The notes: generated by a model from the sequence alone, not told the origin. Shown: positions 20,156 to 44,208, counted from the first letter of the stretch. The stretch: 64,000 nucleotides of DNA from Lumbricus terrestris (GCA_949752735.1 OX457043.1:46001253-46065252); one strand, 5' to 3'. Program-made: numbers and translations.

Positions 20156-21684
20156 CCAAAAATTTTTTTACCTTTATCCTTCCATCGTTCTTTTTTTACC
20201 ACTCGCTTATTCTATCCATCTTTCTTTTGTTCTCGTCCTTTCTTCGTTCTTTGCCTCCATCTTTTCTCATTGCCTCCAAACCCTCTGCCGTTTTCTACCA
20301 TCTCAATCTCATCTTCACTTCCATCACGGTCTTTCTTACCTCCATTTCCCGTGATATGTATGGACATCTTCGTGTGAATTGGTGTCAATTTTTTTTCAGT
20401 GCTTGGAGAGTTCATTCAGTTATCCTTTAGCCTGTCATTCGCTTTGCACTTGAAATTCGTTAAACTAATCAGCATCAAGTTGAATGGCTCAACGTTTCTA
20501 GACAATAATATAAAACGAAAAAGTTTTTAAACAACTATGGTTAGAACGGTTGAGTCCGCCATAGGTTGCCAGAACGCCTGAGTTAGAATGGTTGATTTCG
20601 CCTGAAGTTGTTAGAACGCCTGAGTTATAACGCCTAAGTTGACATCACGTATACCTTTTATTGCTGCAATTGCTTCAAAATAAATGTTTGAAACCATGCT
20701 ACATTGTATAACCTACCATTTAAGATATATGAGAGTATACTCCTATTTCTTATAGAGTATAGACGACGCCGTTTTACAATCATAATAGGGGAGAGTACTT
20801 CACGAACCCCACGCTAACGAAAATTGTGATTTTCTTCCTTGTGGGTTCCAAGAGAAGTACATGTTTGACCCTAATGCAAAGGGTGATCATTGATAAGGCT
20901 ATAACAACAAATATAAATTAATTCTATAAGATCTTTTGTGTAAATTTTAAAAAGTGGATGCCTCTAAGCTGGGCGCCTTAGGAATTCCGTACACAAGACG
21001 CCAATAGGATGGACATCTGAGAACAATAGAAATTCGCTCAAACAAGTGGTAATGCAATCATGCATTTTAGACTGAAGCAATAAACTGCATGAAAGCTAAG
21101 CTATACAATTTTGTTCGTGAGTTGCTTAGTTTAGCCATATACACTATACAGGCAGAACTGGTCTATTCTAACACTTTCTAAGCATTTTAAGCCGAGTGAC
21201 TGTAAATTAGGCCTACCTTGAATATTCTAGAACTGCGAACTGCTTTGCTAGACGCCTGGTAGTGTCTGAAATAAAATTAAAATTATACCAGGAAGTTTAA
21301 CGGATCTATATTCTATAGGGCAAGCGAGCACAGCTGGAAGCGTCTGATATAGTCAGAGCCAGAGCACCATATACAAAAGCGGATACAGTTTGAATGCATC
21401 ATCTGATTCTGCCTTATTTCATTCTGTCTTATCCGATTCTGTCTGTCTCCTTTTCCTTTTAATCCTCTTTGTAAATTATGTCAATTTGACTTTGATGACA
21501 CAGCAGAAGTGACACCGACAGACAGAGATGCAACGATCGAGAAAAAATGGACAGGACAAGAGTCATAATTATAGTTCAGTTTTGCTTTCTCTTTTCTTTC
21601 GCACAATCTTTCTGTCCTCATTCTATCATTCTGCTTTTCCTTTTATCCCCACATCTGTCTCTGTGACTGTTTGTCTCTCGACCT
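20156..21684. other. Intergenic A-B; pyrimidine tract and short degenerate repeats
   Basis: 20156-20340 is a C/T-rich strand. 20535-20645 has a degenerate repeat of a word like TTAGAACGCCTGAGT. I see no exon or RNA gene. Confidence 0.4.
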
Positions 21685-21876
21685 CAGGGCTTTTTTAACG
21701 TGCAGTTGAACACAATATGTGCAGTTCTAAATGGATTTGTGCAGTTGTAGAAGCATTTCTGTACAGTTAAAACTAGCAAAAAGTAATTGTCCTCCGATTG
21801 GAAGTAATTTACCATGGAGGATGGGAAAGTAAATAAGGGGTTGTGCAGTTCTAAAAATTCCTTAAAAACAGCCCTG
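21685..21876. mobile_element. 192-bp hAT-type MITE
   Basis: Inverted ends CAGGGCTTTTTTAA and TTAAAAACAGCCCTG, with exact 8-bp duplication CTCGACCT at 21677-21684 and 21877-21884. The interior repeats a TGTGCAGTT word several times. It sits only 20 bp from the next hAT element. Confidence 0.93.
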
Positions 21877-21896
21877 CTCGACCTGTCTGTCTATAT

Positions 21897-23128
21897 TAGG
21901 GTGACCATTTTCTCGCCATCAAAAACCGGGACATTTTTGGGAAATGAACGATAGCCTAATATTGTAATTCCTTAACTGCGGCCAAGGATCTATAATGGAC
22001 AAGTAGAGGGAACAAGAAGCAGAGGAAGACAGGCAAAGACATGGATGATGAACTTTGGATGGAAGATCTAAACACAAAGCACAATCCGGATATGATATGA
22101 TTGATGTCGTGGATAAAACCAGGAACTTAACGATTTGTAGACGTCTTGTAAAGGCATCATCGTCAGCACATGCCTGACCGGGGGGGGGGGCGGAGGCAAG
22201 ACAGAAACTTCAGGACTAGGTTTACGAGGGCTGAGTCCAATCAGGCTTAGGCCTATGCTATAAAGTGGTGAAAATCAGATGGGCAAAATCTAAATGGCGC
22301 AATCAGGATGGCGAAAATGAATAAAGCGATTGTTCAATAAGGCACAGTAGAAGAGAATTCTACTATATCCTTTCGTTTTAACGGCTAAATATTGGCTCAA
22401 GTATCCCATAAGAACAAGTGCAAGCTTTGTGCTGGTGTGGTATAATGTGTCGATCCAGTGGCGTAGCTATAGCTTTTCAATAAGCTTAAGGCGGAAAAAT
22501 AGGAGAGAATTCTTGTATAATTTCGTCTTATTGGCTCAAGTAGCCCACGAGAACAAGAGCAAGCTTTGTGCTGCAGTGCGGTCTAATCTGTCGATCGCAA
22601 GCGACACATAATATTTATTGCAATAGAATTGGAAAATCAGCTTAGGGGTCAGGATTATTTCCCCTTTTTCTGGACTTATCTTATTTAGACAGTCTGTAAA
22701 TTGAAGACTATATATATATATTCGATTACTATAGTAAGCTATATCCTATTAGATTAGAACGCTTGAGTTAGTATCGTCAGGCCGGAGCAATATTTTATAA
22801 TTGAATCAGTGGACCGCACAAGACGCATATTGATAATAATTATGTAAGCCTACAGTATCTACACAACAGGCCTACAACCTTTAACATTTCATATAGGCCT
22901 AAATTGACAACTTGACTCTCATCATAATTTTTTTAGGTTACAGACAATACTTTTTTCTGGCACTGCAATGAAAGGACGTTTCCAGGATCCATTTGCAAGT
23001 TGACAATTTCTTACCTTCTTGTCAGAAACCGGGACAATTTTGCCCTTTTGATTAAGTCGTCGGGACACCGGGACACACCACAACAAACCGGGACATGTCC
23101 CGGAAAACCGGGAGGTATGGTCACCCTA
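21897..23128. mobile_element. 1232-bp hAT-type element
   Basis: Ends TAGGGTGACCAT and ATGGTCACCCTA, with exact 8-bp duplication GTCTATAT at 21889-21896 and 23129-23136. Subterminal AAACCGGGACA repeats occur near both ends (for example 21930 and 23085). No transposase frame is recognisable. TAGGGTGACCA is a terminus I know from other animal hAT families. Confidence 0.92.
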
Positions 23129-23470
23129 GTCTATATGTCTCTCTCGCTTACTGATCATATTATAGAGTCGCGAGTCGCCTTTTTTCGTGGCTTCGTTCAG
23201 TCCTCTCAGATTTTCTTGCTTCACACTGCCTGACTCGTATATGGTCATGACACAAGCAACTCCTTCTCAGGTATTCCTCACTCAACATAAAAATGATGGT
23301 CTCATTTGGTCGCACTGAGATTGGAAGCATCTCTGAATAGTACCGGTACCACCTGTAGATTGTTCTGAAGTACGTGATTAATATGAAAGAATGAAATAAT
23401 TCTGTTATATATATATATAGGCTTGCGTGCCAGACCATGATGTAGGACTATGCATAAGCATTTCTTACAT

Positions 23471-23690
23471 GTATAGCGACTCTTCAAGATTCTATTCAGA
23501 GGCACTCCCGACAACAGCGCGGACACTGAATAGGAGTATGACGCAGTAGTGCATGACGTCCTTGCGCATGAGCAATTGCGAGGTAAGGATTTGCTCAGAG
23601 TTTCTACATGACGGCTTGAAGTGGATTCGAACCCGCAATATTCCAGCTTCAAGGCACCGAACATAACCCTATACCATCGCGCCGGGGTCC
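23471..23690 (-). repeat. tRNA-derived SINE, family 1
   Basis: Minus-strand copy with head GCGCGATGGTATAGGG, B box GGTTCGAATCC and the common body, tail end near 23471. Moderately diverged. Confidence 0.8.
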
Positions 23691-24496
23691 TGCTAATGAG
23701 AAATACCATGCTGGAATTTAAGCTTAGCAATAGGTTTCGAGTAGGCAGAAAAAATACTGAGACATGGAGCTAAAAAGCAGCTTTCTCATGCACAAAGCGC
23801 CGGTAAAATCATGAGCATCATAGAAGATTAAATCGAATTATTTGTTAAAATATTATGAGAGCAAATCATCCTGGCATAATTAAATGATGTTCAACTAATT
23901 TTAAACTTAATTTGGACGACATAAAGCTACTTCCAAGTAATTGTTTTGAAGGTAGCCTAATAGACGTATTTAATACTAACTCGAAAACGAACCAACAATC
24001 ATTAATTGTTCTACTGAAAAGTAAAAAAATTAAAAAGTCACACAAGTGTTCGGACGGCTTGCTTCAAGATCAACCTGTTGACTTGGGGTCAGACGAGGAA
24101 AATATAGTAATAATTAGCGTAATAAAGTCTCACCGTCATTATGCTATCGCTTAAACACGTTTGCAGAATCTGGCATCGTCTTGAAAGATCTCATAAACAA
24201 CATATAGCTGAGCGAAGAAAAGTATGTTTCATCATCCGAAAGACTTTAAAACAGAAAGTTACATCTTGACAACGACTGAAAGAGTAAAAGTAACAGTCAA
24301 CCACATTGTCCTCCAACTGGACATCGAACCAATGACCTCACAGTCACCTTAAGGTAACTCCGCCACTGGTTGCATTCTGCCAGTTCCAGTCCCAAGTCTG
24401 GATAAAGAAAGAGGGTGTCGCTAATGGTCATTGTAACCACGCAGTGACGTTAAACTGCAAATACCAACACTACCCTAAGGTCACCACCGTCTCAAC
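23691..24496. other. Downstream flank of copy B; no gene seen
   Basis: AT-rich. A short open frame at 23912-24154 has no recognisable domain. I find no clear AATAAA on the minus strand close to the copy B stop codon. Confidence 0.4.
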
Positions 24497-34383
<9,887 letters not shown>

Positions 34384-34489
34384 CGTCTGTTTAAACACAA
34401 TAAAATTTCAGTTGAATAGAATTTATTCATGTAGGTGCAATAATTGAATAAATTCATATTACATATCTGCATTTTAAATCACATGTCTT

Positions 34490-34667
34490 CAGTGCTTAAA
34501 GTGTGGGAAAATAAGTGCATGGACACCCCTTACCTTTCCGAAAGAAGTGCCTGGACTCCCCTTACATTTCCAGGCTGTGCTGGCCAATAAGTGGCAGGAC
34601 GGCGTTCAGATTCTAAAATAAGTGCATGGACGCCGTCCATGGCCGTCCAGGCACACTTTAAGCCCTG
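34490..34667. mobile_element. 178-bp hAT-type MITE just upstream of copy B exon 1
   Basis: Ends CAGTGCTTAAAGTG and CACTTTAAGCCCTG, with exact 8-bp duplication CATGTCTT at 34482-34489 and 34668-34675. The interior repeats AAGTGCATGGAC and AAGTGCCTGGAC words. It is 107 bp from the start codon, within the presumed 5' intron or leader. Confidence 0.93.
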
Positions 34668-35710
34668 CATGTCTTTGATTTCATCCATGAAAGCATTTTA
34701 TGGTAATCCTAAAATATATACATGTATAGTATAATTACTAATATACCCTGCATGCCAGTTCGCTTCGTCGTCTTAGATCCTCTGATCGACCTGACCTCTT
34801 TGATCCCCGCGTCAGTACTACCATGGCTCAATCCAGATGCTTTGTTTGCATAGGTCCCCCTCTATGGAACGGACTTCCACCATCAGTTCGCTCTGCCATC
34901 CTCTCGTCTTTCTCTTGCCTCATAGATTGCGTTTTCTCTCTGGCTCGATCGCTCTGGGTATGCTTCTGAAAGATTTTTGCTGACTGAAGGGTTTTATAAA
35001 ATTTAATGATCAGATAGAACACAATACAGCACATTAACAATTATAATTCACAATCTTAGTCATCGCAGCTGATTCAAGATGGCGACTGTTTTCGATAGCT
35101 ACTAAAAAACAAATAGAGCTGTTCTGGCTGTGCAGTGTATCTTAGGGACAGACGCAATGCAACTATAGAAGTTCATTTTCAGGGACTGCAGAGTTTGTAC
35201 CGAGAGGTTGAATAGACACGTAATCGGTTCAGCAAAAGTTGGGTCATTTTAGAAAGGAGCTGGAGTGAATCCATGGGATGAAGCCTGGAGCAATGGAGGG
35301 TACCCTCAGACGCAGTATAATCTGCCAAAAATCGTTTTCTTTCTAAATCGGTCAGGAATCATCAGAGCCCCACCAATTGGGCGCTGTATCTTTGGCCGAC
35401 GGTATTGGGCATCAAACAAGATTATCTCGAAAATGTTGGTAGAGGGTTTCTGAGTTTACATGGCCTGTGGTTGCGTTATTGTTAGATTTACGCCGATTTC
35501 ACAGGCGGTTGACCTCAGGTCACAGGCTTTTCCAAATCTTACAATCTTCGTCAATGGAGACTACATTATCCACAATCAAATCGAAATCCAATCAAAAGGA
35601 GTTTATTAATAGACATCAACCGTCGAAAATTAAGCCTATTGTTTGCAATATCCGATCATCAGTGATCAAATGCATGACCATCAGATCAGTATTTACATGG
35701 GACGTGATTA

Positions 35711-35958
35711 CAGCGACGTAGACAAGGAGGTTTCGGGGTTAAACCCCTCAATTGGCCTAGGAAAAAGTGTTTTAAAGGTTATTTATCCACTTAGATCTAA
35801 ATAAGAAAAACAAAACAATTGCTTGTAGTAACAATTGTTTTTCTTACTTTATTCCCTTTTTATTTACTCTAATACTGTTGGGTTGGTGTCAGAAAGGGCA
35901 TTCGACCAGGTCATAAAACCCCTAAAACCCCCATCATAAATTCCTGGCTACGCCACTG
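35711..35958. mobile_element. 248-bp MITE, inverted copy of 26091-26350
   Basis: Right end TTCCTGGCTACGCCACTG is the complement of the left end of the 26091 element, and the interior (AACCCC..GGCCTAGGAAAAAG, AACAATTGTTTTTCTTAC) aligns in reverse. No clear target duplication remains. Confidence 0.75.
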
Positions 35959-36342
35959 CGTGTTTGTGATAAAAAAAAGGATAAAACAACCACGGTAAAC
36001 ATAGGGTTCTATGACCCCGATCGTGCTCTTAAAAGAGAGTCAAATGGGACAAGTGTACCGCTGTCAGCCTACCAATTATATACCCAATGGTGGCAGACGC
36101 CCACTCTCCCATATGGCAGCGTCTGAAACGTCGGTTGAGGTTCCGCAGCTATTAGCATCAAGACCAAAACTGAAACTTTGTGAAAATATTAACAATTAAT
36201 ATTAATTATTAGTAAACAAAACTAATTATTAGTAGGCTAAGCGTAGGCTAATAAAAGCTAAAACACCTTGCATCTTGTACGGTAAGTTACATGTGAAACT
36301 AACTATGATTGGCTGTAGGGCCTATATACGTATGGGCACATG

Positions 36343-36547
36343 TTATAGCGCCCCTTCAAGATTTGTTATAAAATGAGGCGCTCCCTATTGCAGCGCGGAC
36401 ACTGAATCTGAGTTTCACGCCGAAGCGCATGAGCAATTACGAGTGAAGGACTAGCTCAAGGTCCCTAAGCGACGGCTTCAGGTGGATTCGAACCTGCAAC
36501 CTTCCGACCCCAAGACACCGACAGTACCCCTACACCACCGCGCCCCA
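36343..36547 (-). repeat. tRNA-derived SINE, family 1
   Basis: Minus strand: GGGGCGCGGTGGTGTAGGGG head, B box GGTTCGAATCC, full body, tail GGGGCGCTATAAC. Near full length. Confidence 0.85.
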
Positions 36548-37109
36548 CAAACTAAAACATGGCGAAATTGCCTAGACTAGTTAATTATTAGTTATTGCTA
36601 AAACGAAAATACAGCTCGATGCAGAATAAAACAGAATCATGCAGTTTATATACAGTAGCGCTATAGAAATGATCATACTAGAATAATTCGTAAGAATACC
36701 TGAAATTAATGACGTCGCAGTTGAGATGACTTGTTGATTCGATATGCAATTGGGAAGTCGTCTGCAACGGTCGACCAAAGCGAGGTTTTTGCACTATCTC
36801 TTTTCATGCACCACACTCACTTTTAGTTCATTTTAGATGCAAACGCGAAAAAATACGTCGCAAAAACAGGAATTAAGCATAATAATAATAATTAATAATA
36901 ATTAATAATAATTCTTCTTGATGACTTTAACCAAGACGTTGTTTAGGCGACAGGCTATCTTTGTGTAAGACGTTAAGATCAGAGCAAGAAGCACTTTTAG
37001 GTATAGTCTAATTTTAAAAAGGGACGCTTTGAATGCTGCAAAAGCGTTCGCAGTGCATGCTATTCTACTCAGCATTGACCTCCATAGCGCGCCGGTTATG
37101 TCATAATAA

Positions 37110-37884
37110 TATAACACTATAGAAAAAGGTGCTATATAAATGTAATGGGTAAATAATAAAGAGAAACATACAGAGAGTTAGTGGCAGTTATGATGGTTGC
37201 AGCAGAAGGAGGAAAGCACGCACAAAGAAATACTTGAGGATTGAGTCAGCGAGGAGAACTGACCAGACGCTGCAGCTTACAGTAGAGCAGTTTCAGCCAC
37301 AGGCAGGTTAGGTAGGTTGGAGCAGTAGAGAGGGGCAGGCAGAACTGACCAAGAGGAGTTTGCTGTTACCATGTTTGGGAAGGAGGTTAAGCATTTTGGA
37401 GGTTGTGTTAGCCGGACGAGGTTCGAGGAGCGCTCGCGGGCCTGGCTGACCGGGGAGAAGCCAGGAAGAGAGTTTAACTAGGAACGAGGAAGGAACGCGT
37501 AGCCAGTCAGTCGGGAGGAGTCAGAGGAGAAGGTTGGTCGGAAGAGGAGAAAGAAACGGAGGAGGCGAGACGGCCAACAACATCGGCAAGAGGAAAAAAG
37601 AGAACGAGAAAGAAGAAAACGAAATTAAGGAAAGTAACCGATATTATTATAATTATTATTTGGCTAACCAACTAACCTTATTATTATTATTTATTAAAAG
37701 TAATAGACTAACACATTTATTATCTGTGAATTAATCCTGAATGTTTTACTGACGAGTTTGCTCGGATATTGTGACTAGTTCGCCCAACAACTTGTATTCG
37801 ATTAATTATCCGTTGTGTATTGTATAATAAAACTTATTAATATTTTGTAATCAGTTTCATATTTAATAAATCACCTTAGTGATA
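37110..37884 (+). repeat. Left LTR
   Basis: Contains a TATA-like CTATATAAATG near 37132 and an AATAAA near 37828, the expected order for promoter and polyadenylation signal in an LTR. The middle is strongly purine-rich on the plus strand. Confidence 0.82.
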
Positions 37885-39067
37885 TGTGGTGAGAACCTAT
37901 AGAAAACCGTCCTCTTGCAAGCCAAGCAGTAGCTCATTGTTCTTACTAACAACGGACCACTAACATTTACTGTAACAACTTTGCAAACCGTTCTAGAACT
38001 AACGTCTTCTTAAGGATCACGCAGCTGTCGCGTTGTTTCTTAGCGCGTACCATTAGCGTCCGAGATGCAGCCGCTGTACATGCTCTGACCGCGGATGACT
38101 CAGCTCTAGGGAGGTCGATATGTTTGGTTCCGTTCGCTGAACTTAGCATAAGCCAGAAGATGGTTCCAATGTGTTTAACCGCATGATTAGCTAGTTTCGT
38201 TGCTAACAGTAGCCTATAGCATGAAATTATAATAACCGCATGAATTTTGCTTCATTGCGATAATCAATAATTATTATTGCGTGAATTTATGGTGCGCCGC
38301 ACTTTACTCATTGTTCAATTTGTTCATAATTATAGCATGGAAGAATTTATCTAGCGCTGATCTTATATTATTGACAGACGGCGATGATAATTATTAACAG
38401 GTCTTCAGTTTGCCTAGACTCATAATTTATATTTCAAATTACTAGCAGAATGTAATAAAAATCTAACAAGTATTTATTTTCGCATCGCATAGGCTATTAA
38501 CCTAATATTAATAAAAGAGCTTGAATAATGCATATCTTCATGAATGTCTAATTTTTTGAGTAGTCGAGAGTAATAAAATTATGTTGGCAGTAAATACGAA
38601 CAAATGTAGACATTGGCAATAGGAGCTATGTGAAAGAGAGTATAAAAATTCAACATCGAGTCATGTATTTGTATATTATCCGAATCACCAGCACATTCAA
38701 TGAGTGAGCATGAGATCTGTAAAAAGTTTCAGCCAGTAAACGGCGTCTACCAATAACGACTGAACGCTGGAGGGAGCTAGAATGCAGTTTGATGTGTGAA
38801 CTTATGACGTGGGACGAGGAATCAGATGAGATATAAATATTGACTCCTGGCTCCAAATACGAATCACCTTGTCCAATGGACCGGCCAAACTTTTGTTTAT
38901 TTATGCTAATAATATATTTTTTTAAAGTTTTAAAGTATTTAGATTCCATCCTAATCGCAAAGATGACGAACGAATTCCGCTAAACCGCTGCAGGGAAAAA
39001 GGAGTCGAAAACGGTGACGAACGACGACTATCCAAGAAAATGCAATAACGAGTGGTGGACCCGGTAA

Positions 39068-39366
39068 ACACGCACACTAGATACCCGTACTCCAAGCAAT
39101 ATGGCTGCCAACGAATGCTATAAAGTTAGAGCGCAGCGACCTATCCTATCGACGCATCGCAACATGCAAAGCGCTCAACAGAATGACTGCACTAACCCTA
39201 AAACTAACCCTAACCGACCCTCACGGCGCCTAACCTGAGCCCTAACCGACCCTCACGCGATAAATAGTCGCTGCGCTGTAATTATATAATAGTCGCTGCG
39301 CTCTAATTTATGGCATTCGTTGGCAGCCATATTGTTTGGAGTACGGGTATCTAGTGTGCGTATTTA
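39068..39366. mobile_element. 300-bp inverted-repeat MITE nested in the LTR element, with telomere-like core
   Basis: About 55-bp inverted ends (GGTAAACACGCACACTAGAT and its complement at 39345-39366, continuing through ATATGGCTGCCAACGAATGC). The core has CCCTAA-type words (ACTAACCCTAAAACTAACCC, CCTAACCGACCCTCACG). The element at 56940-57545 has the same core in reverse. Confidence 0.8.
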
Positions 39367-41364
39367 CCACATAGGATTATTGAATTAGTCACTATTGTTT
39401 TTTAAAGGAAGGTATAGGAAGTTTCAAGGAATTAAGCGATGGAATCGTTATTTTAAAAGCACCTGAATAAATTGTTGATATGAGCTTGTTCGACTTGCTT
39501 TAGAGATTAACAGAAATTATTATGATTACAATTAGTCGAAGTAATTTTTAGATTATATGTAGATATATTGAGAGGCTGTTGCTAATAAGAAGGAATCAAC
39601 CAGGGTTCATACCAGACTTATCTTAGTAACAGAGAAATTAATTAGAAAGAATTGTTGAGTGTTTTGCATTACAGAGTGCAGACATATTGATTTTTTTAAT
39701 ATTAAAATGAGAAGTGTTCAGGTATTTATTAAGCCATGGCCTGAATGATTTATAGATAAGTGTGCATTATTATCAAGATTTAAGATTATTCATTAGATCA
39801 TGATTTGATTGAGCAACTTAAGAAGTAGTTTTGATATCAGGTCAAATTAAGTTTTCAGAGGATCTAGAAATTTAAATGTACAGCACACAAGTTAAAGTAG
39901 CCTAGAATTAGGACAGACTGTTTTGTTATTGTCTCCATGTTTTACAGGTGACTGGCAACTTGACGAAGAGGGTTTGTCGTATGTTTAAATTGTGAATTCA
40001 GGACTTAAAAGATACAACGGCAACAATAACCTTTAACTCTTTAAACAAAATGTAAAAATCTGACTAAATCAGTAAAGTCCGAGAAGATTTATAATTTTGA
40101 CAAATTACTTTAACAAATTTTTGTGCACGCTTTGCAGTCATATAATTTAAACAGAAAATTGAAAACAAAATTATTTTGAAATGTCAAATATAAATTTAAA
40201 AACTATTCAATCAGAAATTTGAAAAGACAAATTACTATTCTAAAATGTAAAGGTTTCGAATGAATGAATTTTATTCTCAGTGTAGAAGATTTGCACGGTT
40301 TCACGATGCAAAAACGCAAACATTTTGCAAGACTTGCGCTACTTGCAAAATTGTTTGTCACAATGCAACAAGTATCTTTCACAGATCTATTTTTTTCAAT
40401 GAGACATTTTCGACCGTGAAAGAAAGTGAACAGGTCATATCTTCACACGTGAGTGAAGCCTTCTAAGGTTGATAGTAGAATTGCAAATCGAGGTAACGAT
40501 AATAAAAATTATAACGCAAAGCTAGCAATGACTAGATTGTGCTATTTTTTTGTGGTCATTATGACATGAACAATGTGGCCAGAGAGAGAGGTTTGAGCTG
40601 AAGTTTCCACAGCTTCCTAAAAATAATGAATGATTTGCATTTTTATAGGAATTTTTACAAAGTGTAAAGATGAAGTTATGTAGCATCAATGGTATTAATT
40701 TAAATGGACTGACAGTGAATTTTAAATTTCTGGTTATAACTCACTTGAATATATCATGTTGAGCAAGGGTTTTTCTTTACCAGTTGAGCAAGTGTTTTTC
40801 TTAGACACAAGAAAGTATTTTTTAATATACGTAACATGTACTGCAACATTTTAAAAACAGTTTATAAATTTAAAATCGATTTCTAGAGTTGATCAGATCT
40901 AGAATTGTTTTACAGTTGCCAGCCCGTGTTAATTTGTGCATTAGGCCTATTTACTTAAATCTGTATACACAAAGTCTTCAGTGTGTACCAATCAGATATT
41001 TATAAAAGAAAACTTCACAAGACAGACTTATCAGATCAGACAGTGAACACTTCATCTTTTATTCGCAAGCCGAGACGCAAAGATTGTAGACTTGATTTCA
41101 AATGGATCGCAGTGTATATCTATAGAACAGTTTGAACAATTACGTTACGAAACTTCAGAGACGATGTGTGTATGTGACGATTCTGGTTGTTCGAGAACGA
41201 ACGCTTGAACAATACAAACAGTTGACTCTGTGGCTCATGTGTGCAGCCAGCTCTAATGCAAGTGAGCGGGTTGCGTGAACGTGTGAGTGTGTGGAAACGT
41301 GTGGCATATTACGGACGAGAGTTGCATATATCTCTTTTGTACTACTGAGACGAGATGAGAAGAG

Positions 41365-42089
41365 GTGACCTTTTACAGAGTGAACGATGATTTGTGTGCG
41401 TCGACTTCTGTGTCAGTGGTGGCTCTTCACTGCTTGGTGCAGATGGTCATGATGTTTGCAGATATCGATTCATTAAAGACCGCATGTTCAGTGGTTCTTT
41501 TTAATCTGACGAGGTGCACGAGATCAGCTACAGGAGATTTTGAATGGATTCCAATTCCACAAAGGCGAAAAGCAAAAGCGAAAAACGAAAGTGATATGCA
41601 AACTCGAAAGGAAAATCTTCAACTACGACGAAAATTGGAAGAAACGTGCTACATTGCCAGAGAATTGGACATGGCACCTACATCGTAAGAGATGCTAAAA
41701 CTTAACAGGGATACCAGAATCCTATGAACGTGAATGGAATGCAGTTATACGTATGACAGAGATATGATTTTGTCAGAGAAGACGAGTTTAGGCTCTGAAC
41801 CATTAAGAGTCGTAAACTAATTCTACAGAAGATTCAGAAAGATGAGCGAAAGAAGGTCAAAGATGTATAAAATGACGAGTATTGTCTTGGACAACCCATA
41901 TCCATGAAATTGCAAGAAAGTCAGCATCAGAACCAAGTAGCCTCTGATTCTAAGTCTCAAAGTGCAGAACGAGAATGGTACGTGTCAACTAGCTGTCACG
42001 ATCATCAAAGAAAAGCGTCTGAAAAAGGAAACGGAGATAAGAATTATCAGCGATCAAGTGAAACAGAAGAAATGTGTATGATAGGTTAA
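41365..42089 (+). other. Coding-like patch inside the LTR element
   Basis: Two adjacent plus-strand frames (41365-41688 and 41904-42089) are richer in charged residues than their surroundings (for example FEWIPIPQRRKAKAKNESDM). They could be remains of a structural protein gene, but I recognise no domain. Confidence 0.25.
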
Positions 42090-43956
42090 TGTAAGAATTT
42101 TTTTATATGTGAGCCATACACGGGCCGGTATAAACAAAAGGTGACAGGAAGATAGACTGTAAAACAGAAATTCAAATGTAGAGTTTTTTTTTTAAGTATG
42201 CAAATTTGAAGGCACACCTTGCCGCAGATTGAAATGTATTCAGTCCCAGAATTGTCAAAACAAAGAATTTTATCGAAAGGAGTGGCCACTCTAATAAATT
42301 TTGTAGGAGCAGAGATATGCAGTTAGAGAAATTTAGGACTGAGGGGACGCCCAAAATTGTTCTTGAAAATTGTCATCTATTCTCTTTGTATGTTTTTGTC
42401 CTTAAAAATTTATATGACATTATTCTTTTATTCTGAAGAAATTTTTAAGTGCAGCTGGTCTGTACGGATCTTTTTCTTAGAAGGACAAGGGTTGAATAAC
42501 CTAGATCTGGTCAAATCTTTGATGACAGAATTAACAGTGTTTTTTTTTAATATTTTACAAGTTGTGTGTTTTATTTGAATTAATTATATTACAGTTATGA
42601 AGTGAAGACTTATATGCAGAAGATGACATGTTTTAAGCAGATACAGGAAGTAAGTGAGTGAGAAGAGACAAGGACTACACATGTCCAGGGAAATGTTTTC
42701 TTGAGTTCAGAAGGAATATCATTACAGTCGCTAATTACTGTTACAAGAGATTACCATGTTACGTAGAGAGAGAATTGAGGTAAGGACCACCAGTTGTCCA
42801 AGGCAATGAAAAGAAAGAAAGAAAGGATTAAGAGTGAGGTTTATTGTACAAAGAGTGACCTAATTTTTTTAGAGTCATTGTGAATTGCAGTACAGAATAT
42901 TATAATTATTTGTTTACATGACCTAGTTTAGCAAGGTCAAGATAAGAAGTCATTTTTCAGTTGCAGTATACGTTATCAGTTGAGAGGTTTACAACCAAGT
43001 AAATGAGAGTAAGATATTAATTGTAAAGATAAGGATTAACATTTATACATTGTTATGATTAGTTGATATTATGCTTATGAAAGTCAATTCGTAGTATGGC
43101 AGGAATGTGAGATAAGGTTTACTATGGCAAAGCAAAATAAGGAGTTATTAATTAATATCAAGTGAATGAAGAGTAATAAGTTGCATTTTAGTGACTCTAC
43201 GAACAGAAAGTTAGCAACAACTTTTGCTTTGTTTACATTTATGTGTGTGACCTCATTAAGTTTTACTATGTGTTTTTTTAAACAGTTTCCTACAGTTTAC
43301 TGAGTGTTAAACAGACTAGTATGGTCATCAGAAATTTTCATTGTTTACATTTATACGTGTGACCTACTTAAGTTTATTGTGTATTTAGTATGGTGTTTCA
43401 AATTTAAATGTTTATCATTATATGGTCACATCAATTTAATATCATAGAAAATCAGTATTGTATTTTAGAGTGATTTATTTATGTGTTTATTTATGTGTTT
43501 CAAAGATGTTAGCATTGAATTACATTATTGTTTACAAATATTTTAAACAGAACACGTAGAGTATGTTATATGACAGAATTTGTTTACATTAATTTATTGA
43601 ATAAGTCTTATTGGGTTTTCTGAAGTAGAAAGTTATTTTTTTTACTTGCGCTACCACAGAAGTTTTACAGTGTGTTTTTGTTGACGATATGTTATTTTGT
43701 CATGCATACTAACAATTTACTAACAACTGATTTTTTTCTTAGATTATCACTGATGGGACATTATTTATAGGTTTACACAGAGTTCGAATCCATGCAAAGG
43801 AATGCATTCATTTTAGTGGATTTATTTATTTATTTTTTCCAGGAGGTATTCAATCCAAAGAAATTTTTGTAGATGGGGCATCAGTTCATATTCATATTAT
43901 GGTTATAACTTTCCTAATATTATGTTTGTGTTTATGTTTTACATGTCAATGGAGAA

Positions 43957-44208
43957 ATGACTTCTAACAACAACAGCGCTGATCCTCAAGACGAGACGAA
44001 ATCGAGGAAACTGGATGAGAACACAAATCCAATCCGCTGGCGCAAAAACAAACAGCGTCAACTTCTCACGATCAAACTCGATTTCGCACGTCGTCTTACT
44101 TTGGAGTCACGCAAAATACATGAACGTTGTCGCACTCCAAACCATTCCAAAGGAACAGCGTTTTCCCGAGTCATTTTTCCAGAACTTAATCATTTTTCCA
44201 GAACTTAA
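43957..44208 (+). CDS. Small ORF of unknown function near the 3' end of the LTR element
   Basis: 83 codons starting MTSNNNSADPQDETKSRKLD, with a basic middle (RWRKNKQRQLLTIKLDFARR). The AGAAATGA start context is acceptable. It could be an accessory or remnant protein of the element; no homologue is known to me and it may be chance. Confidence 0.25.
   Translation: MTSNNNSADPQDETKSRKLDENTNPIRWRKNKQRQLLTIKLDFARRLTLESRKIHERCRTPNHSKGTAFSRVIFPELNHFSRT

Noticed and set aside
20001..20430. Phe/Ser/Leu-rich plus-strand frames
   Set aside because: They lie over a pyrimidine-rich strand and partly antisense to a LINE remnant.
39180..39260. Interstitial telomere array
   Set aside because: Only a few CCCTAA words, mixed with other sequence and enclosed by transposon ends; no real array.
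43957..44208. Gag protein of the LTR element
   Set aside because: Too short, near the 3' end rather than the 5' end, and without a zinc knuckle or capsid motif; kept only as a low-confidence small ORF.
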